A stretch of 64,000 nt of DNA from Rutstroemia sp. NJR-2017a BVV2 (GCA_002946415.1 NJPS01000040.1:62001-126000); one strand, 5' to 3'. Shown: positions 1-12,715, counted from the stretch's first letter. The notes: generated from the letters alone by a model not told the origin. Translations and numbers: made by a program.

Positions 1-1233
1 CACAACCTCAAGTAGCTGGGAAACCAGAGACTGATCTTGCCTTTCCAGTGGAATGGCCGAAACAGTACAGCAAATCAAGGATAAGAGCAAAGCGGCAATA
101 AACAACATATTGGTTATGTTTAATTTCTTGCTTCTCAACAAGACATGAAAATTCAAACTTGCTGCAGAACTGCTTGGATCATAGCAGGAAGATATGTACA
201 AAAAACCGCTCGCCAACTGCTTAATCTCCGGTATATCATCAATCAGCAACGACAGCTGGCGCATTCAGGGGCACAGGCTACTTCTCCTAGCAAACCTCCA
301 TTTCGCCTGGCTCTCGGTATCCCTAAGAGTGAACACTCATTTTGACGTGAAGGATTCATCAGAGGGTAATGAGAGGCAGCCCCCAAGAACGGCGCGGAAG
401 TATATTTAGTTGAAACTAAAATGAACCGCCTCTGACTGCCTAGCTGAGAAACGAGACTTCGTCATCGCGAAGTGACTATGGCTTTTACCCCATAGTGCGG
501 TGACCATGATCGGGAGAGCCTAGACTGGAGCTCTACACGACTACAGCAAGCTTCTAATTACTCTTCTACGCCGCAGTCGAACATGCAAGACTTCTACGGT
601 TACATATCGGAGTTACTCTTAATCAGCGTAGCAACGTGGCTTTCGTGAGTTTGAAATGGAAGGTAAATAACTTTGGGGGGGTGAACGTGTCGACCACGGG
701 CCGGGGCCTCGTATCAGACACGCGATGAAAGGTCCCCCACCCCCTCAAAACGTCACCATGCTTATTGATGAATGAGTCAGAAAAAATGCCCCGTATGGAA
801 AGTTGGGAAAATTTAGACGAGCTCAAAGTATTACCTCCATTACAGCGCTCACGGCAGGTGAGAAATTGGGTGAGAGGGGCGAGGTCGAGGTGTGTGGGGC
901 TTGGAACAGCCCCTCTCGGCAGTATGTATGCCCCTTCCACCGTTATGGAGGGACGAGGCTTTCAGGATTATCGGTGGGTGGGAGTGGTGGTTTTCTTCCC
1001 ATCTAATCTTCATATGATAATAACTTCAGGTCGTGTGCGTGGACAGGGCTTCAAGGACCTACTGAAAAGGCAATGAGGCTGCTGTCAGCTTAGTATTTCG
1101 GTGGTGCGGGCACGATATAGTCAGCCTTGGAAGAATGCCTTGTGCTAAGACTTTAGCGTGCCGATCCCTGAACCACAGGTCCAGTGCAGAAGTACCTCGT
1201 ATCACATCTCATCTGTGCCGGTAGGATGCATTA
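1..1233. other. Stretch with no supportable gene
   Basis: Short overlapping ORFs on both strands (up to about 105 codons near 623-940) have no recognisable domain, no clear start context and no plausible intron partners. I see no RNA gene. The stretch lies just left of the transposon TIR at 1234 and could hold an untranslated end of a gene outside the window. Confidence 0.5.
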
Positions 1234-1331
1234 ACGTACGACCCCACCTAATGAATCACCCCATATAAATAAATCACTTTTACCTATATTACACCACCTA
1301 CTATCAACAACTAATTAATCAACAATCAATA

Positions 1332-3121
1332 ATAGCAGATCTCAATAAAGAAGCTAGAATTAATCTTATGATATAGACGATTCAATCCCGCGATAAATTA
1401 AGTTGCCGGAAGATTATATAGATATATAGTATATTCTTTTTGATATTAACCTAGAAAATAGCTAGCAAACCTATATATTCCGACTACTAGATTAAAAATC
1501 GCCGATTAATCCTAATAAAAGAGAATATAATAATTCAATATATACTCGATCTAGATTTAAGAGGTTTGTTATATCTTACTTAGCTAGTATTATATAGAAG
1601 CCGATATTAGGATGTAATATTATATATTGTGATTTGCAAATAGGAAATTGAACGATAAATAGATCGGAGCGATAATAACTAAGTAATAAAATTACTATTT
1701 GAGTTAAGTACAAAACTCTATATACTAAGGAAATTATCTACTTATATAGACTTTCGTTTCCCTATTTTACTACTATCCCATTATTGTCCCACTAGCCTTT
1801 TGCTAGAGTCCTCGATAGAATATCAGTGGAAGCATATAATTACCCTATATATAGGTAATAGTAGGTGTTAGAATTCCGTGCGTAGTTTATCAAAAATCCC
1901 AAATTTACTATAATTTCAATAATTAATAAAAAATTGAATTTATAAGATATTTCTATAAATATAGTTTTATTATTTATTGAGAGCCTCGTTCTTTAATTTT
2001 ATAAGTTCGATTTTAATTTTATAAATTAATTAGCTATAAATATTTATCTTTAAAAGTTATAACTTTTAATATATAATTACTAGTTAAAATATATATATTA
2101 TTGAAATACCACTAGTTAAAAAGTTATAATTCTTAATCTTATTTTTAAAATGATATCTTTATCAAAAATTTATATTAAAAATTGAATTAGTTATTAATTA
2201 TTGAAAATATCACAAATAGTGATTTTTGTTAGAGGATATTTGTCGCTTACAGCTCGTGCGCACGGAATTCTAACATCCACTATTGCAGGTTCTACTATAA
2301 TTAGCTAATCACTGAGCCTAAGATCCTGTATAATCATATGCTCTGCGGCAGCCCTGTAATATTAATCTTCAAGAAAGTATCTCTAAATTGGATATTTGTT
2401 TCCGAATACTATTATCTACTTCTAGTTCCTCTCCTATAATCATTGTATATCCCCCAGAATCTGAAGGAAGTACTTGCTTAAAGAGATTTTATTAAAGATT
2501 AAATTGCTTACTATCAGAGTAACTCTTCTATATCTCTTTTTCAGTCAATTGCAGCTCTAGCGAAAGCTACTATATTAGGGTTTACTGGTAGGGAATTGTA
2601 AGAGTGTCGCGGTGCAGTAGTAGTGTTACCGGAGCCTAAACGTAGGGTTCTAATTGAAGACAAACTAATTGCTACTGATTTTCTTTCCTTCTTGCTATTC
2701 CTTATATTGGGGTCCCTTAGGGTGGGGACCCCGTTTCTCGCTCGATCAGCCTCCGCTACCCCTCTTATATAGGTGGTCAACGCCCGAACCCTTGAATCCC
2801 CCTTCTACACCCCTGATATACTGAGGCTATAGCTAATAAAGTAGTCCTTTTATATACTGATAATAAATAACTATATATTACGAATCGAGATCTTAGTAAA
2901 TATCAAAAAGCTCTCCGAATTGAATTAAAACGAAGAGAGGTATATACTTCAGAAGAGGCAATACAAATATTAACCCGGAAGGATCTGGTTACCCAAATTA
3001 AAAGCAATGGTCGTTCCGGAGAGGAGAATCCTGAAGGAGATGATCCAACTCAACGACGCTGTAGTATATGCCAGGAGCCTGGGCATAATAAAAGAACTTG
3101 CCCAAATCGTTTAATAGACCC
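1332..3121 (+). pseudogene. Pogo/Fot1-type transposase relic
   Basis: Two conserved ends of the transposase can be read through stop codons. Around 1332-1440 the frame gives NKEARINLM then TIQSRDKLS and a degraded AAK-Y segment, which matches the N-terminal helix-turn-helix start of fungal pogo transposases. At 3060-3101 a CCHC zinc knuckle, CSICQEPGHNKRTC, is intact; this knuckle is typical of the C-terminus of this family. The DDE core between them is unreadable because of stops (mostly TAG/TAA in place of CAG/CAA/TGG, the RIP signature) and the nested insertion. Assignment to family is good; nothing here can encode an active enzyme. Confidence 0.72.
1857..2284. repeat. Nested 428-bp inverted-repeat (MITE-like) element
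   Basis: The left end 1857-1882 and the reverse complement of 2259-2284 agree at 24 of 26 positions; the core TGTTAGAATTCCGTGCG is identical and the two differences are A/G transitions. The interior is extremely AT-rich and has no ORF. The layout is that of a small non-autonomous DNA element inserted in the pogo-like element. No target-site duplication was recognised, so the superfamily is open. Confidence 0.65.
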
Positions 3122-3540
3122 AGCTTTAGTTACTTCTATATAGATTTACTTAATTTTAATCGTTGTTGTGGTTTAATTCTCAGTTGTAGTACAAAATGGC
3201 TAAAAGTGATTCATTTATATGAGGTGATTCATTTATATGAGGTGATTCATTAGGTGGGGTCGTACGTCAGGTGCTTACGCGTGAAGTGCATCAATTAATA
3301 TCAATGTTGCTACTTTAACACTTTGCTGGGCCACATCGATGTTACAATGCAGCTGCGATTGGAAGTAAGCCGGTACGAGAGCACCAAATAAAATTCATTC
3401 CTTATCAGCATGCTTCTTGATGGTGTACTCGTTCGATCGAAGCATCGAAACAATTTCAAAGAGGCCTCCAAATACCATCTCGCCGCCCTTAGCCACAGCG
3501 CCAGCCTCAAAATCAGAGGCCAAGGACTGGTTGAAGATCC

Positions 3541-5180
3541 CTACTCCACGTAAATAGAAGTATGTGCAGGTGAAAGGCGTGCAATGAATGGTTCCCTGAC
3601 CCACACCGCATACGTTTTCTGACTTGTCCAATCGAGACCAGAATCTGGTCCACCAGGTCTACTGATATCGAAATTCCAGATCATCTTTGCTAAGATTAGA
3701 CGAAGCTCGAGATATGCTAACTTGTACCCTAGGCAGCTGCGGGGCCCTACTGAGAAAGGCTGGTGTGCCTCTTTTTTGTCATTCACAAATAATGATGAGG
3801 GTTGAGGGTTTTCTAGCCAGCGTTCGGGAATGAACTCATTCGGTTGATGGAAATTTGTGGATGAATGGTTAGCTCCATACTGCATGTAAGAGACACAAGT
3901 CTAGAAGAATTCCAAATTAGCCATGAGCTTCTTACACAACGAGTGGAATAAGCGGAAGTGGCTACTACCCCGGCCGGCAACCACTCCCCACAAACCGTAT
4001 CGCCACCTTCAGGTACGACACGAGCCATTCCCAGTGGAACTGGGCAAGTGATACGAAGCCCTTCTTCAATGACAGCCGATAGGTATGGTAGCTTTACCAA
4101 GCTTTCAAGATTCATATCTGATTCATCTTTAAATGAACTTCGTATTTCGTTGGTCAATCTTTCCAGAGTTTTGGGATACTTGGTCAAATGATTGGTCGTG
4201 CTTGCTAGGGTTGTAGCAAGAGAATTACTACCAGCGATAATGATTATAGCAGCTGTTGACTCGATTTCAGCCTCGCTGAGAGATTGCTTTCTGTGCGATA
4301 AGTGTGACAGGAAGTCAGGCCGATCCTTCTGCAACTTTAATCGACGCTGAACTTTCTCTGCTGCATTGCTAAAATGATCGCGTTGTTTCTGCAACGTAGC
4401 TTTCGGTACAGACATCATCAGCAACTTGAAAAGCCACGGATAAAAGCGAAACGAAGCTGAGATAACGGCAGCTTTGAAATGAAACACTATCAGAGCAACC
4501 CAGGAGTGGTATTCGGTTTTCTCGAGGCAGCCAAAGGACTCGCCGAAGGCTAGATCTCCAACAATATCAAATGTTGTGAAGTTGTACCATTTCACGAGAT
4601 CCAAATCTGTATAACCCTTAGATTGATCAATTTGTTCGTGGAGTCGCCTGATCAATGTGTCGATATGTGACTTCACAAGTGGTTCTTGGTCCTTCAATGC
4701 TTTGTCCGTAAATCCATGCGCCCAAGCTCGACGGATGCGATAATGATCATCGTTGTTCGCATTTAGGATAGATGGTGCTCGCTCACTGGGTGGGGGTACC
4801 CAGACAGGATTTTTGGGGAACTGCTTGTGCCCACTCCGCTGTCCATAAATATCCTTGCATGCTCTCGGATCGATGAAGGACACTTCGTTCGGAGCTACTC
4901 TTACTATGCTACCATATCTCTCATGTATGTGGTGGATGCTATGAACCAGATCTCCGGCTTGCATTGAGCGAACGAAAGGTATTCGGCTTATTGCCCATAA
5001 TTTTGGGCCAGGGAAACGAGCAAGTGGATGGAAGTATAAATTGTAGATAATTCGAATAAATATACTCTATGATGATATGAGTTAGAATCAATACCAAAGA
5101 ATGTGGATCGTGAGATACGTTTTGATAAATAGATTACTTACCGAAGCTATGATCACAACGGCTGTTGCAAAGAAATGCAT
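3541..5180 (-). CDS. Cytochrome P450 monooxygenase, microsomal
   Basis: Predicted exons on the minus strand are 5180-5142, 5066-3966 and 3900-3541, giving 499 aa. Exon 1 encodes a short hydrophobic anchor (MHFFATAVVIIAS) and exon 2 opens with the LYFHPLARFPGPKLW hinge typical of fungal CYP58/CYP65-like enzymes. Key motifs: ExxR in EEGLR, the PERW block in FIPERWL, and the haem loop FSVGPRSCLG with its ligand Cys. The I-helix reads IIAGSNSLATTL, so the usual acid/Thr pair for oxygen activation is altered. Such enzymes are ER-bound and hydroxylate lipophilic compounds with NADPH-P450 reductase; the substrate cannot be told. The donor of intron 2 (GTAGCC) was chosen because it restores family spacing. 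No biosynthetic backbone gene lies next to it. Confidence 0.9.
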
Positions 5181-7701
5181 GAAGCTCGGCGTCTTCTCGA
5201 AATTGAGCTGAAAATGCTTGAATATCATGATTCACAAATATGAAGTTGGCAGAAAAGTTGTTGTTTCTTGTTGCGAAAGTTTCAAGAAAACAAACAGCAA
5301 CTGTTGGTAAAAAGGCGCAAGTGGACGGATGTTATATATGGTTGACATAAGGTTACACTAAGCATGCAAGTCACATGTAGCATGCAACCCTGCCAACGCC
5401 TCTCCCAGCAGGTTAACTTATGGTCCTGAAATAACTAGAGGGATTGGTATGAGGCTCCAATGACTACCTATATTGACGGTCTGAACATATTCCCTATCTA
5501 GATCGTTTAGGGAGTCATTTACGAGGAAGTAGTGGGCATAGAATAATAGTAGTAGCTGGAAAAGTCACCTGACTAAGCTGACCAGGCTGGTATAGTTGGC
5601 CGGTGTGTTTTACAGGACGTTGGAAGTAAAGGCTTTTACTAAAATATAACTTAAGTGCATACACGGGCACATTGTGTTTATACAAGCACTCCTCATCATA
5701 ACAGCTGTTCCACGAATACAATAGAATGGTGATATCAGGTGGAGGGTCACGTGCCGCATACCCCGCTGCAGGAGAGAAAGGAGAAAGTGCATTTATATCG
5801 TTGGAACTAGTGTTTCTTTTTTTCTTTTCTGTTGAGTTTTCAAGTTTAGCTCGAGATGAATAGTATTCCCAGCCTTCTACCTTGTTCCCTTGCAAATATG
5901 TATGACGAGACCACAAGCTAACGGGGGATTCGAGTAGGCGGCCTTGTCCTGGTAGCAATCGACCACAGGAGTGGTGTATAACTGAGTTATCCGACGAGTT
6001 ATTCATGCTGGATAGTTCTCATCCGCGTTATGGGTGAACTGTTGTCGGGCATGAGTGGTGACCGAATTACAATCTAGTCCCCGCTCTGGCTTGCAGTTTG
6101 GACAATGGAGATGATAGCAATGGCATATTGAGGGCGCCCATAAAGAACATCATCGCTGTTGAAGATGTATCCGAAACTTACTGAAGAGACGGTTCAAGGA
6201 GCAACCTAAAATTGGACGTGATGACGCCAGCTTCGACCTCCGTCTAGCCAGCCTGGTGCAAGCCGTGATGTATTTCACATGAGTTGAAGTCTGTCGTTCC
6301 TATTTCTATATCCCGTTTAAAAGCAAGTTGTCAACGAGCCAAGATTACAGTTCTAATGAAGGAATAGACCTCATCTCAGTCTTACACCTCTTGCTCTTCA
6401 CGAACATCAGCCTCCTTAACCAGTGGTATGTACTGCTAATATCCAGCCACCCGCATCGGAAAACCAGCGTAGCCTCAATCAGACAGCCTCATACAATGCC
6501 CATTCTCATCATGAAATCATCATTACTGTCATCTCCATCAAAATCCGGCCTCCTGGCAATCTCTGCCACAAAACGTGCTGCCCCAGAGCAACAGGACTTT
6601 TCAGCACCCAATGATTTCAAGCCAAAACCAATCAATACATTTTCCATAACAAGAGCAGAACAATACACGTACTCGTAAGCAGTCCTCGCAGTACTTTGTA
6701 TACTTGTGATAATTCTTTCCTACGCCTACCATCAGAGCAACATACCATCTATTCATACCTGCCTGTCTTGCCACAATGCACTGTCTCCAGAAACCAACAC
6801 TTCTGGCACGGAAAAAATGATGGGAGTTCTTACCTACTTGTCATGAACCGTAGAGTAGTGTTCATTCACCTGAGTCTTAGCAGTTGCAAATGGATGTCTA
6901 ACCTCAGCCTTGGATATCTTCCATACCCTCTCATCCAAGTTTCTCGACAACACAAATCGTCTCCAAAGCGACGACACCAGAGCCCGAATTATATCGAAAG
7001 ATCATCCAACTTGTGAAACATGCTATGACAACTCTGCAATTCACCTCCTGAATCCGGGGAGGTTGAATAACTCATGTAAACGAAGAAGCGGATTGCTCTC
7101 CCCCTTTAGATCCAGAACTTACATCCTCCTCTGAAAGCTCTCTCCACCTCCCCATCTTTTCTTCACCTCCCCCTAAATCTCCCTCCACCTCCCCCTCTCT
7201 TCGCCCCTAAATCTCTCTCAGCCTCCCCATCTCTCCTCGTCGCCTCAAAAAGAAAGTCCCCCTTTCAATCTCCCCCGTAATCCCCGTCTACTCAGTACAC
7301 CCATCCCTTCCAACCCTTCCTAATCACCCCTCCACCTCATGTTTCACCAGCCCGGGAAAAACTATCGCAAGGCAGTAGAATCAGCACCCCCGACTCCAAA
7401 GCGTCTTTCTTTCCCCCCGCTTCCTCAAAATCTAGATGGGGTGGAGTATCTCTGCCTGTGAGAGTGCACAAGCGCTAAAGATCACCGAATTGAACATGGG
7501 ACATGAGTTATCCATCTTCTTCTAGCCTCGGATTGTAGCGAACATCGAAGTAGAAGTAATTCTTTTCATTTCCATCATATGCTTTCTCTTTCCCTCCTGT
7601 CTCGTCTCCGCCCAATCTAGCTACATTACGTTTAGAAACTATGTCATGGAGATGCGATACATGTGAAACGCCCATCTATTCCACCCAGCCCAGGTAAATG
7701 T
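5181..7701. other. Intergenic, no supportable gene
   Basis: Several short ORFs occur (for example 163 codons on the minus strand at 5515-6006 and 116 codons on the plus strand at 6328-6678), but none shows a recognisable domain, signal or membrane pattern, and some start only at non-ATG codons. 7130-7330 is pyrimidine-rich on the plus strand (repeated CTCCACCTCCCC-type units) and lies beyond the 3' end of the hydrolase gene. Confidence 0.45.
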
Positions 7702-10700
7702 CTATTTAGGTGACTCCAACGCCGTATAAAAGCGATCCATTTCCGGTCTCGCTGCTGCTGGAGATGTATTTTCTTTCTCCTTCTCACCCTCCAATGTCCC
7801 CGCCGCACTCTCAACTCTCTTCCCCTTCCCATTCAATCCCACCGCATTATTGTCCAACCCTGATCTCTCTTCCACCTCGCCATCCTCACCTTCCCCTTCC
7901 CTCTCACTCTCATCCCCATCCTCACTAACCAACGTAACCATACTCGCACTCATCTCCCTATCCACTCCATCCCTCCCCAAACTAAACGGAAACGCGACCC
8001 CCCCAGCCCTTGGCCTCCTCAGCTCCCCCTCCTCATCATACCTCTCAATCGTCGGCGACCTAACCAGTATATCCGGCACCTCTCCATCCCCACTAATATG
8101 CAAATCCTCCACGCCTCTCCCCATCGTCAAGGAATTCCTCTCCGCAATATAATTCTCCTCCTCCCTCGCCACCTGTTTCATAGCGAAGAGCTGTCCCGCA
8201 GGCGTATCGTCACCGTCTATCTCATCCGTTTGGTGTTCGTCTGATACGATTCTCTTGTGGCTTCTGCTGCGACTGAAGCTACGGATTCTCGAGCCATGTG
8301 TCCTTTTCTTATTAGATTCTTCAGGAGCTCGCGAACCCTTTCCGTCCCTGTCGTCCACGATGGTTTTCTCTACCCCATCTGCTTCTCTTTCGCGCCCCAT
8401 GGTTTTGACGTCGTGTTTACTGCCCCATCCACTCCACATCCACATTCCCCAGCTCTTACCCCTTTTCTCCTCTCCTTCGTCTACATCCACTAATCTCCTT
8501 CCAGCCAACGCACTCGGTGGTGGGGTTTCCCCATTGAATTTCTGATACCCCTTCGCCATCTCCTTTGCTCTGCGCTTCTGCACTTGGCGCTTCTCCTTGG
8601 CGTATTTCGTATCCCAATGCGCCTTCGCCGCGATCCATTTCCGTACCGGTCCTTCCTTAATCACGCCCACATCCTCAGGAGGGATATTGCATGCGCGGAG
8701 TTCGGATGCTGGTGCGAGCGGGAAGATCGCACCATGGCGATTAACTCGTTGACGGATCATGTGTGATTTGAATGCAGGTAGAGGATCTCCAGCTTTCCCA
8801 ACCTCGGCTGACGCTCCAAGGATTTCCTTTTTCTTTGTCTAATCGTTAGCAAAATCTCGCGAATGATCCAAAAAGGGATGAAATACCTTCTCACTATCCT
8901 CACCCGACTCCGAAGATCGCGAAATCACCGACACATCATCATCATCCAGAATCTCAATCTCCGTCTTCTGCGCCTTAGCCAAAGCCCATGCTCCAAATTG
9001 CGCTATCGATCGATACATGTACTTCGCTGGACGAGTGAAGCTCAATGTGGGCGCAACATGGCATAAATCATCCCAGACTTGAAGTTGCACGTCCGTGGGT
9101 TTCCATTTCTCAATTTCGGCGCGCTTTGCTTCGTCAAGATATGCATCTCCGGGCGGATATTGGCTGGGATTGGCGGCTTTGTGAGCGACGTAGATTTGCT
9201 CGTCTCGGAGCATCTCACCACCGCCAGTGAGAATGAGAAGAGGTGGAAGGCCACCTAAAGAGGGTTGGAGAGCTGGTGATACGAGAGGATGGGATATTAA
9301 GTCATTAGTGGTATACATCTGAATTTGGTCTTTGATTTGGATTAGTTTTCCATCCACCATTATTGAAAGTTCCCGACCAGATCCAGGAACGGTATTTGTC
9401 TTCGGGACTGAACTATCATGATTTGTTCCATTTGCAGCATTATCATTTTGGGTGCCTGGCGCTGGATGAGCATCAACGTGGAACCCTTGAACTGCGTCCC
9501 GTTCGTTTCGCTGTGGTAGAATAGCATGGTCCTTTTTCGCGATGTCTTTGATTAGTCCCTCATTGATCGCTCGAAGGTCATCAGCGTTTGGTGGTGGCCA
9601 TGCCGGTGATGGCCGTTGGAGGAAACCATAAGGAGGGATATAGTCCAGAGGATTATCTTCAGCAACACTTGGGAAAGAATGGGTTAAATCCACCCAAGGA
9701 GAGATGAGAATTGCTCCTGCGGGTAAAGGAATGCCCCTATCACGCATAATCACAAGCATACTATTTCTTGTTAGCAAATATGCAACAGCATCAGTGAATG
9801 ATTGTGCCCAGTGCCATCCTAATACTATCCTAATGCTATAGTTCAGAAGGAGCATAACTGACCTAAGAACCATTCCTCCACCAGCAGAATCTCCTGCCAA
9901 AACAATAGTCGTTGGATCTTGCACTGTAAGAAGATACAGATACGCCGCTAAACAATCAAGTATACCGCAGGGAAAAGGAAATTGCGGCGACAAACGATAT
10001 CGAGCTAAACATCCATCAGTACTTCTCGAATCTTTCCAGCCCTTCACATAAAAACTCACTATCCCACAATTAGCATCTTAATCAAATCCATAGCTCAACC
10101 AATATGCGCAACTTACCGAGCAAAAACCCTCGCCTTCAACTTCCTCGCATGCCTCTGCATCTGATACCTATGTTCATCCGTGCTCCCAAAAAAGTATGCC
10201 CCGCCATGCACATAAAGCATGACTCTCTTGCCCTCCTCACCCCTACTCTTCCTCTCATTATAATCCTCTCTCATCTCAATCCACTCCGCCTTCAGCTCGC
10301 TCCCGGGGCGTCTCCACTGCCACCACGTCTTCCCGCCAATCTTCTGCACGCCATGCGCTCCCAACTGTTCCTGTATGTGTGCTGCGCCCTGCGCGATCTG
10401 CGCCGCGGGAATGGCGATCTCGTCGACTTTCACCCAGTGCGGATGCGGCACCCATTGCGAGGTGAAGCGCTGGATTTCTTCGACTGTGTGGTGCGAGGCG
10501 TAGACGAGGAATTTGCGGATCAGGTGCAGGCCTTCGTCGTAGGAGATGTGCGCGGTGGGCTTTTGGTGGAGAGGCTTGCGATTGAGGTACTTTTGGCGGG
10601 TTAGTATGCGTGCGTATAGGGAAATACTGGGAATGTATCGTACGTGATTGATGAATGTCTGAACCACCGCAGGAGTAACAGCCGTTCCTACAGTCACCGT

Positions 10701-10712
10701 GTTCAAGACCAT
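7702..10712 (-). CDS. Alpha/beta hydrolase (HSL/AB-hydrolase-3 type) with long C-terminal tail
   Basis: Predicted exons are 10712-10644, 10589-10117, 10021-9863, 9760-8887 and 8838-7702, giving 903 aa. The oxyanion-hole motif HGGAYFFGS lies about residue 160, followed after an intron by the nucleophile elbow AGDSAGGG (Ser of GxSxG) and ISPWVDLTHS. This is the hormone-sensitive-lipase branch of the alpha/beta hydrolases, which cleave esters of lipids or xenobiotics. About 380 residues after the fold are charged, Ser/Arg-rich and probably disordered (RSFSRSRSHKR segment). Intron 1 is 54 nt, has no stop and carries a TACTAAC branch site, so retention keeps the frame. The acceptor at 10021 is one of two AG sites 3 nt apart and is the least certain junction. 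Substrate unknown. Confidence 0.85.
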
Positions 10713-11679
10713 GATTGCGACGTCCTGCTGGTCTGCCGCGATACTGCGAAAGGGCGTGCTTGGTATTTAAAGCACAGCTTCTCAATGTTTCTGGAAAACT
10801 CAAAAGACGAGTGCTTATCTTCGTCCTAGTAAACCAGTATCTCCACTTCACTCACTTCGTATGCGTTCCTGGCTTTGTCTTGTCTTGAACTTGCGTCCCG
10901 CCTCGTCAATTACACATTACCGTACCAAGTACCGTACCCAGTATAGCTTCCTTTAGTTGACTGTCGATCGAATCACAAACAAACACACTCGAGCCGACGG
11001 AGACCAAACAAGACAACTCAACTCGGCACAATTGCGTTGTTTACAATCAATTCACTTGGGGAAAACTCACCACCTTTTAAAAGAAGTAGACAGACAGACA
11101 AGACAGACAGACACCTTCTCAATCAATAAGTTAGTCAAGATAAGATGACTATAAAACATCCTAAAAACCCGCACATAAGTTAAAACCTCCTATTGAACGC
11201 AATTTCAACCAACTTGCTGTAAATCCCCATCCCATCCCTCGGTCGGCACAAAGCCCAGCCTAGCACAGCACAGCATAGCCCATGCAGAAAAACAACACAG
11301 CACAGCAAATCAGCGCTCGTATCTCAGCTCCAAAAAACCAACACTTTCGTCATAGAGTCCCATCCCCGGAACTGGGGTCAAGCGCATTTCCGTAAGTGGA
11401 GATCATTTGTCCTTGCATAAAATGGTTTGCGGAAAACGGTTTAAGGTTTCGCCGAGATAGTGTAATGTAATGCACAAACACATCTTTTTTCTTTTCGCGA
11501 ATTGTGCAGAGTGACGAAATACGAGTTTAAAAAATAAAATTGGGATTTGAGGATTTGTTTTGGGTGTTTGCGATTAGATACCCCGCTATCGGATTTTGAG
11601 AGATTTCGAAAATTTTGTGAACAGGATCGGGATAGGATAATATAAGAGGGTTTTGGAGTGAGGTATTACTGAGGGCAAA
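10713..11679. other. Divergent intergenic region with (CAGA)n microsatellite
   Basis: This lies between the 5' end of the hydrolase (minus) and that of TSR2 (plus), so it should hold both promoters. 11089-11115 is an imperfect ACAG repeat. 11240-11310 has repeated GCACAGCACAGCA-like units. No gene is supported. Confidence 0.5.
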
Positions 11680-12352
11680 ATGAGTTCATCGCAGTCGCAG
11701 GCGCAAAGTGCGTCGAGCTCGAGTACAGCTTCATCGCAAGGTAAATCAATTCCCCCTCCATCTCCCAGTACCCCTCCCTCCAAACCCTACTAACCCCCTT
11801 CCAGAAACCCGCCTCCAGCAATTCCAACGCAGCATCACGCTCCTCCTCTTCCTCTGGCCGTCCCTCACCCTCGCCGTCACCTCACAATGGGGCGGGCCCG
11901 ACAGCGCCGGCAAGCGCGAATGGTTCGCAGGAACACTGATTGATCTATTGTGCGCGCCGGAAAACCACGATGTGGACGCGGAGTGGATTGAAGAGTTGTT
12001 GTTGCAGGTGATGGAGGATGAGTTCGAGGTGGTGGTTGATGATGGGAGTGCGGGGGAGGTGGCGGAGAGGTTGGTGCGGGTGAGGGGGGAGTGTATGAGG
12101 GGGGAGTTTGCGGGGGTGGAGGAGCTGGAGAGGAGGTGGGGGTTGAAGGACAAGGGGAAGGGGGCGGAGGGGTTGTTTAGGAAGGGGGAGGATCAGGGGG
12201 ATACGAGTGGGAGTGAAGATGACGAGGAGGAGGAGGATGAGGAGGGTGATGTAGAGATGGATGAGGCGCCGCAGTTGGTGAGGGTTAAGGAACCGGTGGT
12301 GCCGGAGGTGGATGAAGATGGTTTTACGAAGGTTGTTAAGAAGAAGAGGTGA
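11680..12352 (+). CDS. TSR2: Pre-rRNA-processing protein TSR2
   Basis: Exons 11680-11740 and 11805-12352 encode 202 aa. After a Ser/Gln-rich start the protein has an alpha-helical domain with the family signature SQWGGPDS (WGG motif), and it ends in a long acidic Glu/Asp stretch followed by DEDGFTKVVKKKR, which matches the conserved TSR2 tail. TSR2 is the escort of ribosomal protein eS26, acting in nucleus and cytoplasm during late 40S assembly and 20S pre-rRNA processing. The ATG at 11680 is chosen because it gives a short exon joining in phase (CAAG/AA) to the domain; its position and the small intron with CTAAC branch site fit fungal orthologues. The second exon is unusually GC-rich and G-biased. 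Confidence 0.93.
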
Positions 12353-12715
12353 AGAATCGGATCGTTGTGGGACACGGTTGTTATAGAGGCATAGAGGAGA
12401 CGAAGTCTACAAGTAACTGAGACGGTTCTAACTGAAGTTGCGGACTCAGAAGTATGTGGAATAGTACAACTTCTGCTGGTCAAAAGATTCCTCAATAAAA
12501 ATCACTTAAGACAGAAAGGCAAATTAGGGATATCATATCATGATGGCATCATTTCCTATGCACAAAATCGCATCATTCATACAAAAAAGGGATGCTGACG
12601 GAGCGAAAAAAATCCAGACCCAACCCCCAGAAAATCAAGAGAATAATTCCTCCACAAAACCAACCACAACGCCTAGCTCATCATTTCCAGTATGTTCAAA
12701 TCCGTGACGGCATAA

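Larger units (their letters stand above)
1234..3267 (+). mobile_element. RIP-decayed pogo/Fot1-like DNA transposon
   Basis: The ends are inverted copies of each other: 1234-1284 begins ACGTACGACCCCACCTAATG and the same sequence occurs on the minus strand from 3267 inward to about 3200, where a short unit (GGTGATTCATTTATATGA) is additionally duplicated. Between them lies AT-rich DNA with scattered coding traces of a pogo-family transposase, read on the plus strand. The size, terminal repeats and transposase traces fit the Fot1/pogo group of Tc1-mariner elements. A clean TA target duplication is not visible (TA on the left, CA on the right), consistent with mutation after insertion. The element is interrupted by a second inverted-repeat element at 1857-2284. 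It is non-functional. Confidence 0.8.

Noticed and set aside
5515..6006. 163-codon minus-strand ORF
   Set aside because: No domain, signal peptide or membrane pattern, no intron partners, and it lies in ordinary intergenic DNA; length alone is not enough.
6328..7134. Chain of plus-strand ORFs that might form a spliced gene
   Set aside because: The first starts with TTG, the frames show no conserved blocks, and no set of splice sites joined them into a credible protein.
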